Part shown: positions 1-9,815 of the stretch, in pieces
How positions within the stretch are numbered: the first letter of the stretch is position 1
Layout: each line of letters opens with the position of its first letter
Source: an uncultured Oscillospiraceae bacterium
GTDB lineage: Bacteria > Bacillota > Clostridia > Oscillospirales > Acutalibacteraceae
DNA: 64,000 nt
Direction of reading: 5' to 3'
Assembly (NCBI GenBank): GCA_949289045.1
Contig: CASEMN010000002.1
Span: 186,001-250,000 of the forward strand
The notes under the pieces: generated by a model
What the model was told of the DNA's origin: nothing
Database searches by the model: none
Seen by the model: the letters and a program-made list of their open reading frames with translations, nothing else
Translations under genes and position numbers: made by a program

Positions 1-1254
1 AAGTCCGCAGAGAAGTTTAACGGTAGTCGTTTTACCTGCTCCGTTAGCACCCACAATGGCTATTTTCTCACCTGCCCCTATTTTAAAGGAAAGATGTGAG
101 ACAGCGTCATGAACACCATCGTAAGAAAAGCTTACATCGTCAAATTCCACAGTGCATTCTTCAGGGAATTTTTCCAATGGCTTTGCATTACTGAAATCCT
201 CTTCTTTTTCAATACATTTACGGTAATCGTCGGCATAGAGATGGTTTGAATAAAGCTCGCCATAGGTCTGTGCAACCTGAAAAATCCATGAGTTTGCTCC
301 GCTTATGACTGAATAGTAAAAAGCAAAATCTCCCGCCGTAAGTCTGCCTTTTGAATAAAGACTTATGAGAATTGCAAAAACCGATAAATCACGGGCAAGA
401 AAAACACCATAAGTCAGAGTATTATAAATAAAATGCTTCTTATTAGCACTGTTTTCAAACCTTTTATAATCACCTATAAGCATATCTATAAGGGGTGTAA
501 ACCAGTTTGCCACATTGAATATCTTCATATCCTTTGCGGCTTTTAAATCAGAGCCTTTTCCAGTGGATAGATACCTTGCTTTTCTGGTCTTACCCAAATA
601 TTCTCTGTTCTCTTCTATCGACACTTTTTTCGATAAAACGCAAAAAATAAAATTAACGGCTGCCGAGAAAATGCATACAGCTAAAATCAACGGGTCTGCC
701 AAAGCTACAAGTGCGAAGAACGCTGCTATTCCCGTAAGGGCAATTATCATTTTCTGAATATTATAGAGAAACTGCGATAAACCCATATCTCCGTAAAAAA
801 CACTCGAAACTGCCTTATCAAAAATCTTTCTCTTTTCATAGCTTTCAATATCTTCATAACTTACGGAAAGATTCTTCCTAATGATGTTTCCTAAAATGGT
901 ATATCTCCACTTTTCACTGTAACGCATAATCTGCATTTCGTTTTTGTAGGACATAGCCTGAAAAATGATGTTCATGGCTGCAAAGGCGAAAAATGAAATG
1001 AGCAGAGTTTTTGCATCTGCATCACCTGTAATGCAGTCGATTATTATTTTAAGTATAAACGTTGCCGCAAGGGGAATAAAAACCGCAGGTACTATTCCAT
1101 AAACAAAGGTCATTATAAGTTTAAATTTGCTGTCGTTGTTAACATCAAGCATCATCTTAAAAAGATATTTGATATTCTGATAAAAAGAGTATTTTGTTTT
1201 TTCATTTGCTGGTGCGTTCAAATTTTCCATCTCCTCTCGACTATGATAATACAT
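1..1254 (-). CDS. ABC exporter (fused membrane and ATPase domains), cut at window edge
   Basis: Reading leftwards, the protein has an N-terminal transmembrane region with several hydrophobic helices over about the first 300 residues. The start of an ATPase domain follows, with a Walker A motif ([10 protein letters not shown]) a few residues before the window edge. The rest of the ATPase domain lies outside the window. This is the usual order of a half-size ABC-B type exporter, which works as a dimer in the membrane; the substrate cannot be told. Two in-frame ATG codons compete, at 1254 and 1230. The second has GAGGAG directly touching it, too close for a normal site, so the upstream ATG was taken, without certainty. 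It is separated from the murE-like gene by a terminator. Confidence 0.8.
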   Translation of the reverse strand, partial: MYYHSREEMENLNAPANEKTKYSFYQNIKYLFKMMLDVNNDSKFKLIMTFVYGIVPAVFIPLAATFILKIIIDCITGDADAKTLLISFFAFAAMNIIFQAMSYKNEMQIMRYSEKWRYTILGNIIRKNLSVSYEDIESYEKRKIFDKAVSSVFYGDMGLSQFLYNIQKMIIALTGIAAFFALVALADPLILAVCIFSAAVNFIFCVLSKKVSIEENREYLGKTRKARYLSTGKGSDLKAAKDMKIFNVANWFTPLIDMLIGDYKRFENSANKKHFIYNTLTYGVFLARDLSVFAILISLYSKGRLTAGDFAFYYSVISGANSWIFQVAQTYGELYSNHLYADDYRKCIEKEEDFSNAKPLEKFPEECTVEFDDVSFSYDGVHDAVSHLSFKIGAGEKIAIVGANGAGKTTTVKLLCGL

Positions 1255-1372
1255 TATTTTCTCTTTTAAAAGTGAATTTCTGCACGAACGGTATCATATA
1301 GAGCACGAATGGTTAATTTTGCAATTCTTTTCGCTGCTTAAGATGATGAAACAGTTTTAGAGAATAAAAAAT

Positions 1373-1400
1373 CCCGGCAGGAATTTTCATTCCCGCCGGG
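1373..1400 (-). terminator. Intrinsic terminator after the murE-like gene
   Basis: A 12-bp stem (CCCGGCGGGAAT with ATTCCTGCCGGG, one G-T pair) with a four-base loop is followed on the minus strand by ATTTTTTATT. It ends the murE-like transcript before the ABC exporter gene. Confidence 0.9.
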
Positions 1401-1421
1401 TAAAAGCTTTATAGACCTATT

Positions 1422-2891
1422 TTATTTTTCGTTTTTGATCTCTTCCCAGAGCTCTTTTACAACAACTCTTTCATCAAAGGGATACTTTACGCCGTTGATT
1501 TCTTCATAATCCCAGTGACCCTTACCGATAAGGAGAATTATATCTCCATCTTCGGCCATTTTCATAGCGTGCTTAATGGCAGTTCTGCGGTCAACAATCT
1601 CAGTGTACTTGCCGGTTGTTCTGTCAAGGCCCACTTTGATTTCGTTGTTTATATCCTCTACCTTTTCAAATCTCGGACAGTTTGAAGTGAGAATTGTAAA
1701 ATCAGCCATATTGCCCAGTATCTCACCTGCATCAGCTCTGCGGATTTTTGTACGGTTTCCGTCGGAGCCGAAAACAGCGATTATGCGATTGGGATTATAT
1801 GCCTTAACTGCGGAAATAAGGTTCTGAACACCAATTCCGTTATGGGCAAAGTCAAGAAGCACAGTAAAGGGAGCGTCAATTTTAACTCTTTCGGCTCTGC
1901 CTCTTATCTCGATTTCTTCGAGAGCGGTTGAAATAACGCTCTTATCTACTCCGCACATATGGCAGACACAGGCAGCTGAAAGGGAATCATAAATACTGAA
2001 TTTACCGGGAGAACCTACGGTGATTTCGTCCTCGTATTTACCCTTTGTGCTGTATTTTACACCCATGTATCCGGGCTTCATAACAGTTTCAAAGCTGTCT
2101 ACAACTATATCGTTGAAATCGCCGAAACCGAATTTTACAATATCACAGGTATGTCCTTCAAGAACCTTGTCAATCTGAGGATCGTCGCCGTTGACAATAC
2201 CAACCTTACACTGTCTTAAAAGAAGGCTCTTGCAGTAAAGGTACTCTTCAAGACTCTTATGCTCCCAGGGGCTTATATGGTCACGGGAAATATTGAGGAA
2301 AATACCGTAATCAAATACAAAACCGGCAGTTCTGCGAAGCATAAGTCCCTGTGAGGAAGCTTCCATTACAACATATTTACAGCCTGCATCGTACATTTCA
2401 CTGAACAGTCTCTGAACCTCGTAGGATTCGGGAGTTGTGTTGATTGTCTTTTTCTTTTCATCGCCGATAAGAGCGCCGATACTTCCGATAAGGCCTGTTT
2501 TATAACCTGCCTTTTCGAGAATAGCCTTTATCATATATGTGGTTGTAGTCTTGCCCTTTGAACCGGTTACGCCAATTGTAACAAGCTTTTCGGCAGGATA
2601 TCCATAATAGGCCGCTGCCATTTCTGCAAGGGCTGTTCTTGTATCATTAGTTTTAATTACTGTAACATTATCCGGAACTTCAACATCATCTTCACACACA
2701 ATTGCAATTGCGCCTTTTTCCACTGCTTCACCTGCAAGAGTGTGGCTGTCAAGCTTGGCGCCTTTGATGCATACAAATGCGCCGTCCGGCACAAGACGTC
2801 TTGTGTCATAGATAACGTCGGATATTTCAATATCCGTACTTCCGCTGATTACTTCATAGTCAAGCTTAGAAATAAGCTCGCTTAATTTCAT
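1422..2891 (-). CDS. MurE-like UDP-MurNAc-peptide ligase, divergent paralog
   Basis: 489 residues, the normal MurE length, with N-terminal, central ATPase and C-terminal Mur ligase domains. The ATP loop is GVTGSKGKTTTT (residues 107-118), and a lysine in CKSLL (221) fits the carbamylated lysine of Mur ligases. MurE adds the third amino acid to the cell-wall peptide in the cytoplasm. The substrate-site motifs are not canonical: the usual DNPR reads NCPR (404-407), and the usual DYAHTPD reads DFAHNGIG (347-354). The arginine that contacts diaminopimelate in classical MurE is kept. The gene stands alone between two terminators rather than in a mur cluster. It may be a second, specialised ligase, with the housekeeping MurE elsewhere. 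Confidence 0.75.
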   Translation of the reverse strand: MKLSELISKLDYEVISGSTDIEISDVIYDTRRLVPDGAFVCIKGAKLDSHTLAGEAVEKGAIAIVCEDDVEVPDNVTVIKTNDTRTALAEMAAAYYGYPAEKLVTIGVTGSKGKTTTTYMIKAILEKAGYKTGLIGSIGALIGDEKKKTINTTPESYEVQRLFSEMYDAGCKYVVMEASSQGLMLRRTAGFVFDYGIFLNISRDHISPWEHKSLEEYLYCKSLLLRQCKVGIVNGDDPQIDKVLEGHTCDIVKFGFGDFNDIVVDSFETVMKPGYMGVKYSTKGKYEDEITVGSPGKFSIYDSLSAACVCHMCGVDKSVISTALEEIEIRGRAERVKIDAPFTVLLDFAHNGIGVQNLISAVKAYNPNRIIAVFGSDGNRTKIRRADAGEILGNMADFTILTSNCPRFEKVEDINNEIKVGLDRTTGKYTEIVDRRTAIKHAMKMAEDGDIILLIGKGHWDYEEINGVKYPFDERVVVKELWEEIKNEK

Positions 2892-3017
2892 TTTTCATCA
2901 TTCCTTGTTTATGAAATCGGCACCCTCTTAGGTACAGAAACAGTTTATCACAAATTCCCGAAAAAAACCACTCGAAATGTAAATTCCTTACAAATTATAT
3001 ATTTTTGATATAAAAAA

Positions 3018-3041
3018 CACCGCAGCCGGAAAGCTGCGGTG
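3018..3041 (-). terminator. Intrinsic terminator after the ABC permease
   Basis: A perfect 9-bp stem (CACCGCAGC with GCTGCGGTG), six-base loop, then six T on the minus strand. It ends the adaptor-permease transcript. Confidence 0.92.
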
Positions 3042-3055
3042 TAAATATAAACTTA

Positions 3056-4294
3056 TCAGTCTCTGCGAAGAGCTTCGATAGGAGCCATCTTGGCTGCCTT
3101 TCGTGCCGGATACATTCCGAAGAATATTCCGATTGCACTTGAAAAACCGATTGCTATTACAATTGACATTATACTTATCTGAAGAGGAATTGCCATTATA
3201 TATGAAACAAGTTTTGCGCCGACAATTCCGAGTATGATTCCGATTATTCCGCCTATAAGACAGATAATTACGGACTCAGTAAGGAACTGAAGAGAAATAG
3301 TTGAAGTTTTTGCGCCGAGGGCTTTTCTAATACCTATCTCTCTCGTTCTTTCAGTAACCGAAACAAGCATAATATTCATAACGCCTATTCCGCCGACTAA
3401 AAGAGATATTGCGCTAACTGCGGCAATAAATGTTGTGAAAACGCTTATAACCGTATTTAACAGGTCGATGTATGTCGCCATATTGGTGACGGCATATACA
3501 TCACGGTCGTGGTTATTATGGCGGGCCATAAGCACATTGGAAGCTGTGCTACCTACGGCATCAAGCTGATTTTCATCAACGGCGGAAATATAAAGCATTT
3601 CATATTTATCGTTATTTCCCATAAGCGAAGAAACAACGTTGCCGGGAGCCATAATCATTCCGCCGGAAACACCCATACTTCCCATCATGCTCATGCTGCT
3701 CAGCTGATCAGTGTCCATTCCGAAACTGCCTGCAACATCGGTGACACCTATTATTTTAAATTTTACCGACCGTCCGCTGACAGTGTAAGTTAGATATTTA
3801 CCCACACAGTTTTCTTCACCGAAAAGCTGCTTTGCGCTCATAATATCTATTACAGCTACTGCACGCTGTGCGTCATACTCTTCCTGAGTAAAATATCTAC
3901 CATATTTACAGGAGGTTTTCAGCAGCGACGCTACGTCTGCATCGCAACCTATTGCTGCACCCATACCGGTGTTTCCCTCAGCGTCAATAGTACCCATTGA
4001 AATAGTAACCGGGGTAACATATTCAACGCTTTCGAGATTTCTTATAGCCTCAATATCGCTGTAAGTTATATAATCGCTGGAGGTTGCAGCGTTAGTTTTT
4101 ACAGATATGCTTACGACGCTCGCTCCCATATCTTCTATCATGCCGATAATATAATCACGGCCGCCGGTACCTACGGTTATAATGGCTATAACTGAAGCAA
4201 CGCCGATTATTATTCCCAGCATTGTAAGAAGGGAACGCATCATATTAGTGCGGATGCTGAAAACCGCTATTTTTATATTTTCTTTAATATTCAC
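3056..4294 (-). CDS. MacB/FtsX-type ABC transporter permease
   Basis: 412 residues. One transmembrane helix lies near residues 20-40, then a large extracytoplasmic domain to about 280, then three helices close to the C-terminus. This is the MacB/FtsX permease layout, with the typical phrase NIMLVSVTERTREIGIRKAL after the second helix. Such permeases act in mechanotransmission-type export of peptides, toxins or lipids together with an ATPase and an adaptor. The adaptor is the gene just upstream (18-bp gap), so the two form an operon. No ATPase gene is present next to them, which is unusual. The permease type is clear; the substrate is unknown. Confidence 0.88.
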   Translation of the reverse strand: MNIKENIKIAVFSIRTNMMRSLLTMLGIIIGVASVIAIITVGTGGRDYIIGMIEDMGASVVSISVKTNAATSSDYITYSDIEAIRNLESVEYVTPVTISMGTIDAEGNTGMGAAIGCDADVASLLKTSCKYGRYFTQEEYDAQRAVAVIDIMSAKQLFGEENCVGKYLTYTVSGRSVKFKIIGVTDVAGSFGMDTDQLSSMSMMGSMGVSGGMIMAPGNVVSSLMGNNDKYEMLYISAVDENQLDAVGSTASNVLMARHNNHDRDVYAVTNMATYIDLLNTVISVFTTFIAAVSAISLLVGGIGVMNIMLVSVTERTREIGIRKALGAKTSTISLQFLTESVIICLIGGIIGIILGIVGAKLVSYIMAIPLQISIMSIVIAIGFSSAIGIFFGMYPARKAAKMAPIEALRRD

Positions 4295-4312
4295 GGTTTT
4301 GCCTCCGTTTTA

Positions 4313-5833
4313 TTATGAATTTTTCTCTACTTTAACCTTTGCGCCGTCAGTAAGAGTTGTGGGAGGATTCTTTACTACAAACTCTCCCTCCTGAAGACCT
4401 GATTCGATCTGATAATATGTGTCGTCAGTAGTACCGAAGGTGATTTCTCTTACGGAAACTGTTTCGGTTTCGCTGTTATAAACATATACACTGCTGGCCT
4501 TTGAATCAGGAATAAGAGCTTCAACAGGAATTGCAATCTGCTCTTTTGTTTCACCGATTTCAACATCAATATCAACATCAAAGCCTTCAATTACGCTCTC
4601 ATCGGGATTTTCAATTGAAACCTTAACCTGGCATCCAGCAGAGCTTGAACCTGTAAGTCCGCTTGTTATGGAGCTTAAATCGAAAGAACCTGAAGAAGAA
4701 CCTGAGGTTGCCGTAGGACTGATATAAATAATCTCTCCGTCAAAGGTTCCGCCCATTGTAGTAACGGTAGCTTTCTGGCCTACTTCAAGTTTAAGAATAT
4801 CGTATTTGCCTGCGATAAAGGTTGCAACATATTTTGAAGTGTCAGCTACAACCATTCCCGTCTGTCCTGCGCCTGTGTTTCCGAGCATTGAAAGAATAGA
4901 ACTCATATCCATTTGTGTATCTCCGCTTGTAAGCATTGAAAGGAGTGAGCTCATATCAAAACCGCTGCTCTGTTCTGTTCCAAAAGTCTCCCCAGCCTTT
5001 ACGCTGACCTTAGTCACAAGTCCATCGCTTTCAGCAACCCAGCCTTTGGCGATAACCTCTTTTTTAGCTACGCTCTTATCAAGATCAGCTTTTGCCGTAT
5101 CTACAGCCATTTTAACTATTTCGTCAAAAGAAAGACTACTCTGGGTTTTAAAAAGTTCGTTCTGCACTTTAAGCTGAAGAAGCTCAGTTTCACAAGTTAT
5201 AAGCTTGCTTATTTTATCAGAGAAATCGCTGACTTTATCTGCTCCAGTGCTGATATCGGGAATTGAATTTAAAATCTGCGTAAGAGCCGCCTGAAGCTCC
5301 TCCGGGGACATTTCAGAAAGCTTAGCAATAATTTCATCAATGTCTACATTGGGAACTTCCGGAAGGGTACCGCTCATTGAAGTAAGTTCCTTTTTAAGGG
5401 TTTCCGCTTCTTTTTCAAGAGTAGCTATCTGCGAAGTAAGATTTTTAACCTGCTGCTCAGCAGTAACTTTTCCGTTTACAACTGAATTATAAGATTCCAG
5501 CGCTTTTGAGTAAGATTCCTGTTTTTCTGCAATTTCTTTATCTATTGCAGATGTGTCAAAGGTGGCAAGAACATCTCCTTTTTTAACTGTATCGCCCTCT
5601 TTGACGTTTACGGTTTTAACTAACGTTCCGCTGTACATTGTATACTGGGTATCACCGTCGGAAACAATCTCACCCGTTGTTGTAAAATGCTGAGACATCG
5701 CACGAGGCTTAACCTCTACCAGGTTAACCGTTATTCCGGAATCCGGGACAACAAACATTAGAATTAGCAGTACCACAACTAAAACGCCTGCTACGCTTCC
5801 TATTATTATCCCGTTCCTCTTTTTTTTGCTCAT
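4313..5833 (-). CDS. MacA/HlyD-type periplasmic adaptor-like protein
   Basis: About 506 residues. A basic N-terminus is followed by a single transmembrane helix near residues 10-30. A biotinyl-lipoyl-like segment follows (VNVKEGDTVKKGDVLATFD), then a long helical, probably coiled-coil hairpin, then beta-rich domains. This is the membrane fusion/adaptor family that works with MacB-type permeases. A Gly/Ser/Met-rich insert sits in the middle, with repeated SSLLSMLTSGDTQMD-like text. An upstream ATG at 5845 is in frame, but GGAG lies 7 bases before the ATG at 5833, so that start was chosen. The permease follows directly. Confidence 0.82.
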   Translation of the reverse strand: MSKKKRNGIIIGSVAGVLVVVLLILMFVVPDSGITVNLVEVKPRAMSQHFTTTGEIVSDGDTQYTMYSGTLVKTVNVKEGDTVKKGDVLATFDTSAIDKEIAEKQESYSKALESYNSVVNGKVTAEQQVKNLTSQIATLEKEAETLKKELTSMSGTLPEVPNVDIDEIIAKLSEMSPEELQAALTQILNSIPDISTGADKVSDFSDKISKLITCETELLQLKVQNELFKTQSSLSFDEIVKMAVDTAKADLDKSVAKKEVIAKGWVAESDGLVTKVSVKAGETFGTEQSSGFDMSSLLSMLTSGDTQMDMSSILSMLGNTGAGQTGMVVADTSKYVATFIAGKYDILKLEVGQKATVTTMGGTFDGEIIYISPTATSGSSSGSFDLSSITSGLTGSSSAGCQVKVSIENPDESVIEGFDVDIDVEIGETKEQIAIPVEALIPDSKASSVYVYNSETETVSVREITFGTTDDTYYQIESGLQEGEFVVKNPPTTLTDGAKVKVEKNS

Positions 5834-5917
5834 TTTTTTCTCCATTACTTAAAACACCACTTTCGTACTATGTTAAACTTACCCAGTCTTACATTACGCA
5901 TGGTATGATTATAAACT

Positions 5918-5944
5918 AAAAAGCCATCTATGTGATGGCTTTTT
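5918..5944. terminator. Bidirectional terminator after purD
   Basis: An 11-bp stem (AAAAAGCCATC with GATGGCTTTTT) and a five-base loop. On the minus strand it ends the purine operon just upstream of the adaptor gene. Confidence 0.88.
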
Positions 5945-5962
5945 GTATTAACAAATTATGAA

Positions 5963-7225
5963 TTATTTATTACCGATGTCGGTGCGATAATGGGCACCTT
6001 CAAAAGTTATTTTTTCAACTGCCGCATATGCCTTTTTAAGAGCCTCTTTAAGGTCTGTGCCTAAAGCCGTTACGCCAAGAACTCTTCCTCCGGCAGTTTT
6101 AAACACTCCGTCTTCAAGAGCTGTTCCCGCATGGAAAACACATGCTCCTTCAACCTGTCCTTTTGAATCGAGACCTTTAATCTCTATTCCCTTAGGATAT
6201 GAGCCGGGATATCCGCCGGAAGCCATTACAACACAGGCACAAGCCTCATCGCTCCACTGGATATCAAGATCGCTAAGCTTCTCGTCGATTACAGCGTCCA
6301 CAATATCGCAAAGGGGAGTTTTAAGTCTCGGCAGTACAACCTGAGTTTCAGGGTCACCGAAACGTGCATTGTACTCTATTACCTTTGGACCATCGGCAGT
6401 GAGCATAAGTCCGAAATAAAGGCATCCCTTAAAGGTTCTTCCCTCTTTGTTCATTGCTTCAATTGTGGGAAGGAAAATTTCCTTCATACATCTGTCGGCA
6501 ATTTCGGGAGTGTAATAGGGGTTGGGACTTATTGTACCCATTCCGCCTGTGTTGGGGCCTTTATCTCCGTCATAAGCTCTCTTGTGGTCCATTGAAGAAA
6601 CCATGGGCTTTACACATTTGCCGTCTGTAAATGCAAGAACTGATACTTCAGGGCCTGTTATAAACTCTTCAATTACAACCTTATTGCCGGAAGCGCCGAA
6701 TTTCTTATCATCCATAATTGTATGAACGGCATCCTCAGCCTCCGCTTCGTTCTGGGCGATAATAACACCCTTACCGAGTGCAAGACCGTCAGCTTTGATT
6801 ACAACGGGATATTTATTCTGCTCTTTGATATAGCTGAGAGCATCTTTTGAGTTTTCAAAAACTTCATATCCGGCAGTGGGAATTGAATATTTCTTCATAA
6901 GGTTCTTTGAAAAGACCTTGCTGCTTTCAATAATTGCTGCGTTTGCACGGGGACCGAAAGCTCTTATGCCCTCTTTCTCCATTGCATCAACCATACCTGC
7001 TGCAAGTGGATCGTCGGGAGCTACAAAAACACAGTCAACTTTAAGTTCCTTTGCAAGAGAAACCATGCCGTCAATATCAGTAGCTCCTACTGAGAAACAC
7101 TGAGCATCGCAGGAAATTCCTCCGTTGCCGGGAGCACAGTATACCTTTTCTACCTTTTCGCTTTCAAGAAGCTTGCGGATAAGGGCGTGTTCACGTCCGC
7201 CGCCGCCTACCATAAGTATTTTCAC
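5963..7225 (-). CDS. purD: Phosphoribosylamine-glycine ligase
   Basis: 420 residues, the full family length. It catalyses ATP-dependent ligation of glycine to phosphoribosylamine, step 2 of purine synthesis. The N-terminus MKILMVGGGGREHAL is the PurD nucleotide-fold signature, and the ATP-grasp core includes the stretch around GPNTGGMGTISP. The start is a GTG with AGGAGG eight bases upstream. It is the last gene of the purine operon, 17 bp after the transformylase gene, and is followed by a terminator. Confidence 0.97.
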   Translation of the reverse strand: MKILMVGGGGREHALIRKLLESEKVEKVYCAPGNGGISCDAQCFSVGATDIDGMVSLAKELKVDCVFVAPDDPLAAGMVDAMEKEGIRAFGPRANAAIIESSKVFSKNLMKKYSIPTAGYEVFENSKDALSYIKEQNKYPVVIKADGLALGKGVIIAQNEAEAEDAVHTIMDDKKFGASGNKVVIEEFITGPEVSVLAFTDGKCVKPMVSSMDHKRAYDGDKGPNTGGMGTISPNPYYTPEIADRCMKEIFLPTIEAMNKEGRTFKGCLYFGLMLTADGPKVIEYNARFGDPETQVVLPRLKTPLCDIVDAVIDEKLSDLDIQWSDEACACVVMASGGYPGSYPKGIEIKGLDSKGQVEGACVFHAGTALEDGVFKTAGGRVLGVTALGTDLKEALKKAYAAVEKITFEGAHYRTDIGNK

Positions 7226-7242
7226 GGTAATAGCCTCCTTTA

Positions 7243-8421
7243 TCAGTGATGGAAAAGGCGGATTCCTGTAAACGCCATTGCCATTGAATATTTGTTGCAG
7301 GTTTCGATTACGTTATCGTCACGGATAGAGCCGCCGGGCTGTGCAATATACTCAACGCCGCTCTTCTTGGCTCTTTCGATATTGTCACCGAAGGGGAAGA
7401 ATGCATCCGAACCGAGAGAAACGCCGCTCATTGTGGCAAGCCACTCTTTCTTCTCCTCTTTTGTAAGAGGCTCGGGCTTCTCATCAAAGAAATTCTCCCA
7501 AACGCCGTCAGCAAGAACATCCATATAATCGTCGGAAACATAGACGTCGATTGTGTTGTCTCTGTCGGGACGGCGGATATCAGCCTTAAATTTAAGACCC
7601 AGGGTCTTGGGATGCTGTCTTAAATACCATACATCAGCCTTATTGCCTGCAAGACGTGTGCAGTGAACTCTTGACTGCTGTCCAGCACCTACGCCGATTG
7701 CCTGTCCGTCTTTGACATAGCATACGGAGTTTGACTGAGTATATTTAAGAGTGATAAGGGAGATAAGAAGATCTCTCTTTGCCTCTGCGGGGATGTTCTT
7801 ATTCTCTGTAACAACGTTTTCAAGAAGGCTTTCATCTATTGAAAGCTCGTTTCTGCCCTGCTCAAAGGTGATGCCGAAAACATCCTTGTGCTCAATGGGA
7901 GCAGGAGTATAGTTTTCGTCAATCTTTATGATATTGTATGTGCCCTTTCTCTTACCCTTGAGGATTTCGAGAGCTTCATCCTCATAGCCGGGAGCTATGA
8001 TTCCGTCGGATACCTCACGGGCAATAAGCTTAGCTGTGGGAACGTCGCAGACCTCTGAAAGAGCGATAAAATCGCCGTAGGAGGACATTCTGTCAGCTCC
8101 TCTTGCTCTTGCGTAAGCTGTTGCAAGAGGTGAAAGCTCAAGGTCATCTACAAAGTAAATCTTTTTAAGGGTATCGCTCAGGGGTACGCCGATTGCAGCG
8201 CCTGCGGGGCTTACGTGCTTAAAGGAAGCCGCAGAGGGCATTCCTGTAGCCTTTTTAAGCTCTCTTACAAGCTGCCAGCTGTTGAATGCATCGAGAAAGT
8301 TAATGTAACCGGGTTTGCCGTTGAGAACCTCGATAGGCAGCTCGCTTGAATCTTTCATAAAAATTTTTGACGGCTTCTGATTGGGGTTGCAGCCGTATTT
8401 AAGCATAAGCTCTTTTGCCAT
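7243..8421 (-). CDS. purH: Stand-alone AICAR transformylase (C-terminal half of PurH)
   Basis: 392 residues from the chosen start. It corresponds to the AICAR formyltransferase half of PurH, which transfers a formyl group from 10-formyl-THF to AICAR. The N-terminal IMP cyclohydrolase domain of ordinary bacterial PurH (about 200 residues) is missing. Recognisable core motifs are SFKHVSPAGAA near the N-terminus and QPGGSIRDD near the C-terminus. An ATG at 8436 overlaps the stop of the preceding gene. The ATG at 8421, with GGAGGAG about eight bases before it, is the better start. The missing cyclohydrolase activity is supplied by the purO gene immediately upstream. Confidence 0.93.
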   Translation of the reverse strand: MAKELMLKYGCNPNQKPSKIFMKDSSELPIEVLNGKPGYINFLDAFNSWQLVRELKKATGMPSAASFKHVSPAGAAIGVPLSDTLKKIYFVDDLELSPLATAYARARGADRMSSYGDFIALSEVCDVPTAKLIAREVSDGIIAPGYEDEALEILKGKRKGTYNIIKIDENYTPAPIEHKDVFGITFEQGRNELSIDESLLENVVTENKNIPAEAKRDLLISLITLKYTQSNSVCYVKDGQAIGVGAGQQSRVHCTRLAGNKADVWYLRQHPKTLGLKFKADIRRPDRDNTIDVYVSDDYMDVLADGVWENFFDEKPEPLTKEEKKEWLATMSGVSLGSDAFFPFGDNIERAKKSGVEYIAQPGGSIRDDNVIETCNKYSMAMAFTGIRLFHH

Positions 8422-8435
8422 TTCTTTCTCCTCCA

Positions 8436-9149
8436 TTATTTGTTTTTATTTACAATTCTTGTTTCAGTCTTGCCGGTTTCAATGTCGATATAACGGACAA
8501 AAAGGGAAACCTTATTGTTTTCGTTAAGTCCTTCCCATACCTTTTCGGTAAGTGAATCGATATCGCCTTTAAGCTCAACCTCAACAGGCTCGCCCTCAAA
8601 GGAGGGAATGGGATTACCGTCATGCTTATATGTATGGATAATATGTCCTCTGCCGCTGAGAGGTGAAGTATATTCATAAAAATATCTTCTTACGCTTTCA
8701 GGGTTGCCGTTTGCGCTTTTGAGGATTGAAAGCTTATAGAAAAGCTCGCTCTTTGCGATATCAGCTTCACCTGAAATTCTGGGGGTAAAGTTAGGCTCAT
8801 CGGGCTCAAATGTACGTGTTCTGAGAGCTTCTTCAAAGGTTTTGCCCTCTTTAAGGAAGTCATAAACAGTATCGGTCTGGTCTCCGTTTGTCACAACTGT
8901 TTTGCTGCCTAATACTCTTACGGGAGAATAAATAATAAGTGAAGGATCGGAAAGCTTTGCCGGATCAAAGGCCTGAGTTTTAATTCCCTCATCCTCCGTT
9001 ACAAAAACTCTGTTTCGGCTGTTTTCACTTCTGCCCATAATGAAATATACGATTACAGCGTTTTTGCCGTCCTCACTTTTTCCTATAAGCACGCCTCTTC
9101 CGGGATATTCGTTTGAGGAAAGATAATTTTTCAAATCAGCAACCTGCAT
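8436..9149 (-). CDS. purO: PurO-type IMP cyclohydrolase
   Basis: 237 residues, unrelated to the MGS-like cyclohydrolase domain of PurH. The sequence (YPGRGVLIGKSEDGKNAVIV near the start, then YFIMGRSENSRNRVF) matches the PurO family first known from archaea, which closes FAICAR to IMP, the last step of the pathway. Context supports this: it sits inside the purine operon between purN and a transformylase that lacks its own cyclohydrolase domain. GGAGG lies seven bases before the ATG. Its stop codon lies about 15 bp before the next gene's chosen start. Confidence 0.9.
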   Translation of the reverse strand: MQVADLKNYLSSNEYPGRGVLIGKSEDGKNAVIVYFIMGRSENSRNRVFVTEDEGIKTQAFDPAKLSDPSLIIYSPVRVLGSKTVVTNGDQTDTVYDFLKEGKTFEEALRTRTFEPDEPNFTPRISGEADIAKSELFYKLSILKSANGNPESVRRYFYEYTSPLSGRGHIIHTYKHDGNPIPSFEGEPVEVELKGDIDSLTEKVWEGLNENNKVSLFVRYIDIETGKTETRIVNKNK

Positions 9150-9188
9150 GGCTCTGCCTCCTGTAATTTAATATTATTTATTTTACTC

Positions 9189-9815
9189 TCAATCTTCCAC
9201 AACAGTTGTGTTTCCGGTAACTTTTATTTTGCCTTCGCAGAAAAGAGAAACAGCTTTGGGAAGAATTTCCCACTCGGCATTTTCCATAACTCTGCGCTGT
9301 AAAACCTCCGGAGTATCACCGTTCTTAATCTCAACTGCTTTCTGGAGAATTATGGCTCCTCCGTCGGGAATAAGATTTACAAAATGAACCGTTGCCCCTG
9401 TCACTTTAACGCCCTTTGCAAGAGCCATTTCGTGAACTTTAAGGCCGTAGCAGCCCTTTCCGCAAAATGAGGGTATAAGTGACGGATGGATATTTATGAT
9501 TTTATTTTCATACTCTGAAATAACGGTTTCACCGAGAATAGAAAGGAAACCTGCAAGGACTACAAGGTCAGCCCCACACTTTTTAAGCTCTGAAAGGAGA
9601 GCCTTGTCGTAATCATCAGAGTTTTCATAGGATTTTCTTGCCACAACGGCTGTTTCTATTCCCGCATTTGCAGCACGGGTGAGGGCATAAGCCCCCTCCT
9701 TGCTTGCAATAACTTTGACTATTGTTCCGTTTTTAATCTTTCCGGCTTTTTCAGCGTCAATAAGTGCCTGAAGATTGGTTCCTCCGCCGGAAACAAGCAC
9801 AGCTATTTTCAGCAT
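9189..9815 (-). CDS. purN: Phosphoribosylglycinamide formyltransferase
   Basis: 208 residues. It transfers the formyl group of 10-formyl-THF to GAR, step 3 of purine synthesis. The N-terminus [17 protein letters not shown], the catalytic-loop text [11 protein letters not shown] and the segment TGATVHFVN are PurN signatures. The start overlaps the last seven bases of purM, which suggests translational coupling. purO follows after a short gap. Confidence 0.96.
   Translation of the reverse strand: MLKIAVLVSGGGTNLQALIDAEKAGKIKNGTIVKVIASKEGAYALTRAANAGIETAVVARKSYENSDDYDKALLSELKKCGADLVVLAGFLSILGETVISEYENKIINIHPSLIPSFCGKGCYGLKVHEMALAKGVKVTGATVHFVNLIPDGGAIILQKAVEIKNGDTPEVLQRRVMENAEWEILPKAVSLFCEGKIKVTGNTTVVED

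Noticed and set aside
4806-5177. 123-codon plus-strand frame inside the adaptor gene
   Set aside because: It is antisense to a coding gene with clear MacA/HlyD features; its Ser/Thr/Pro-rich composition reflects the opposite strand.
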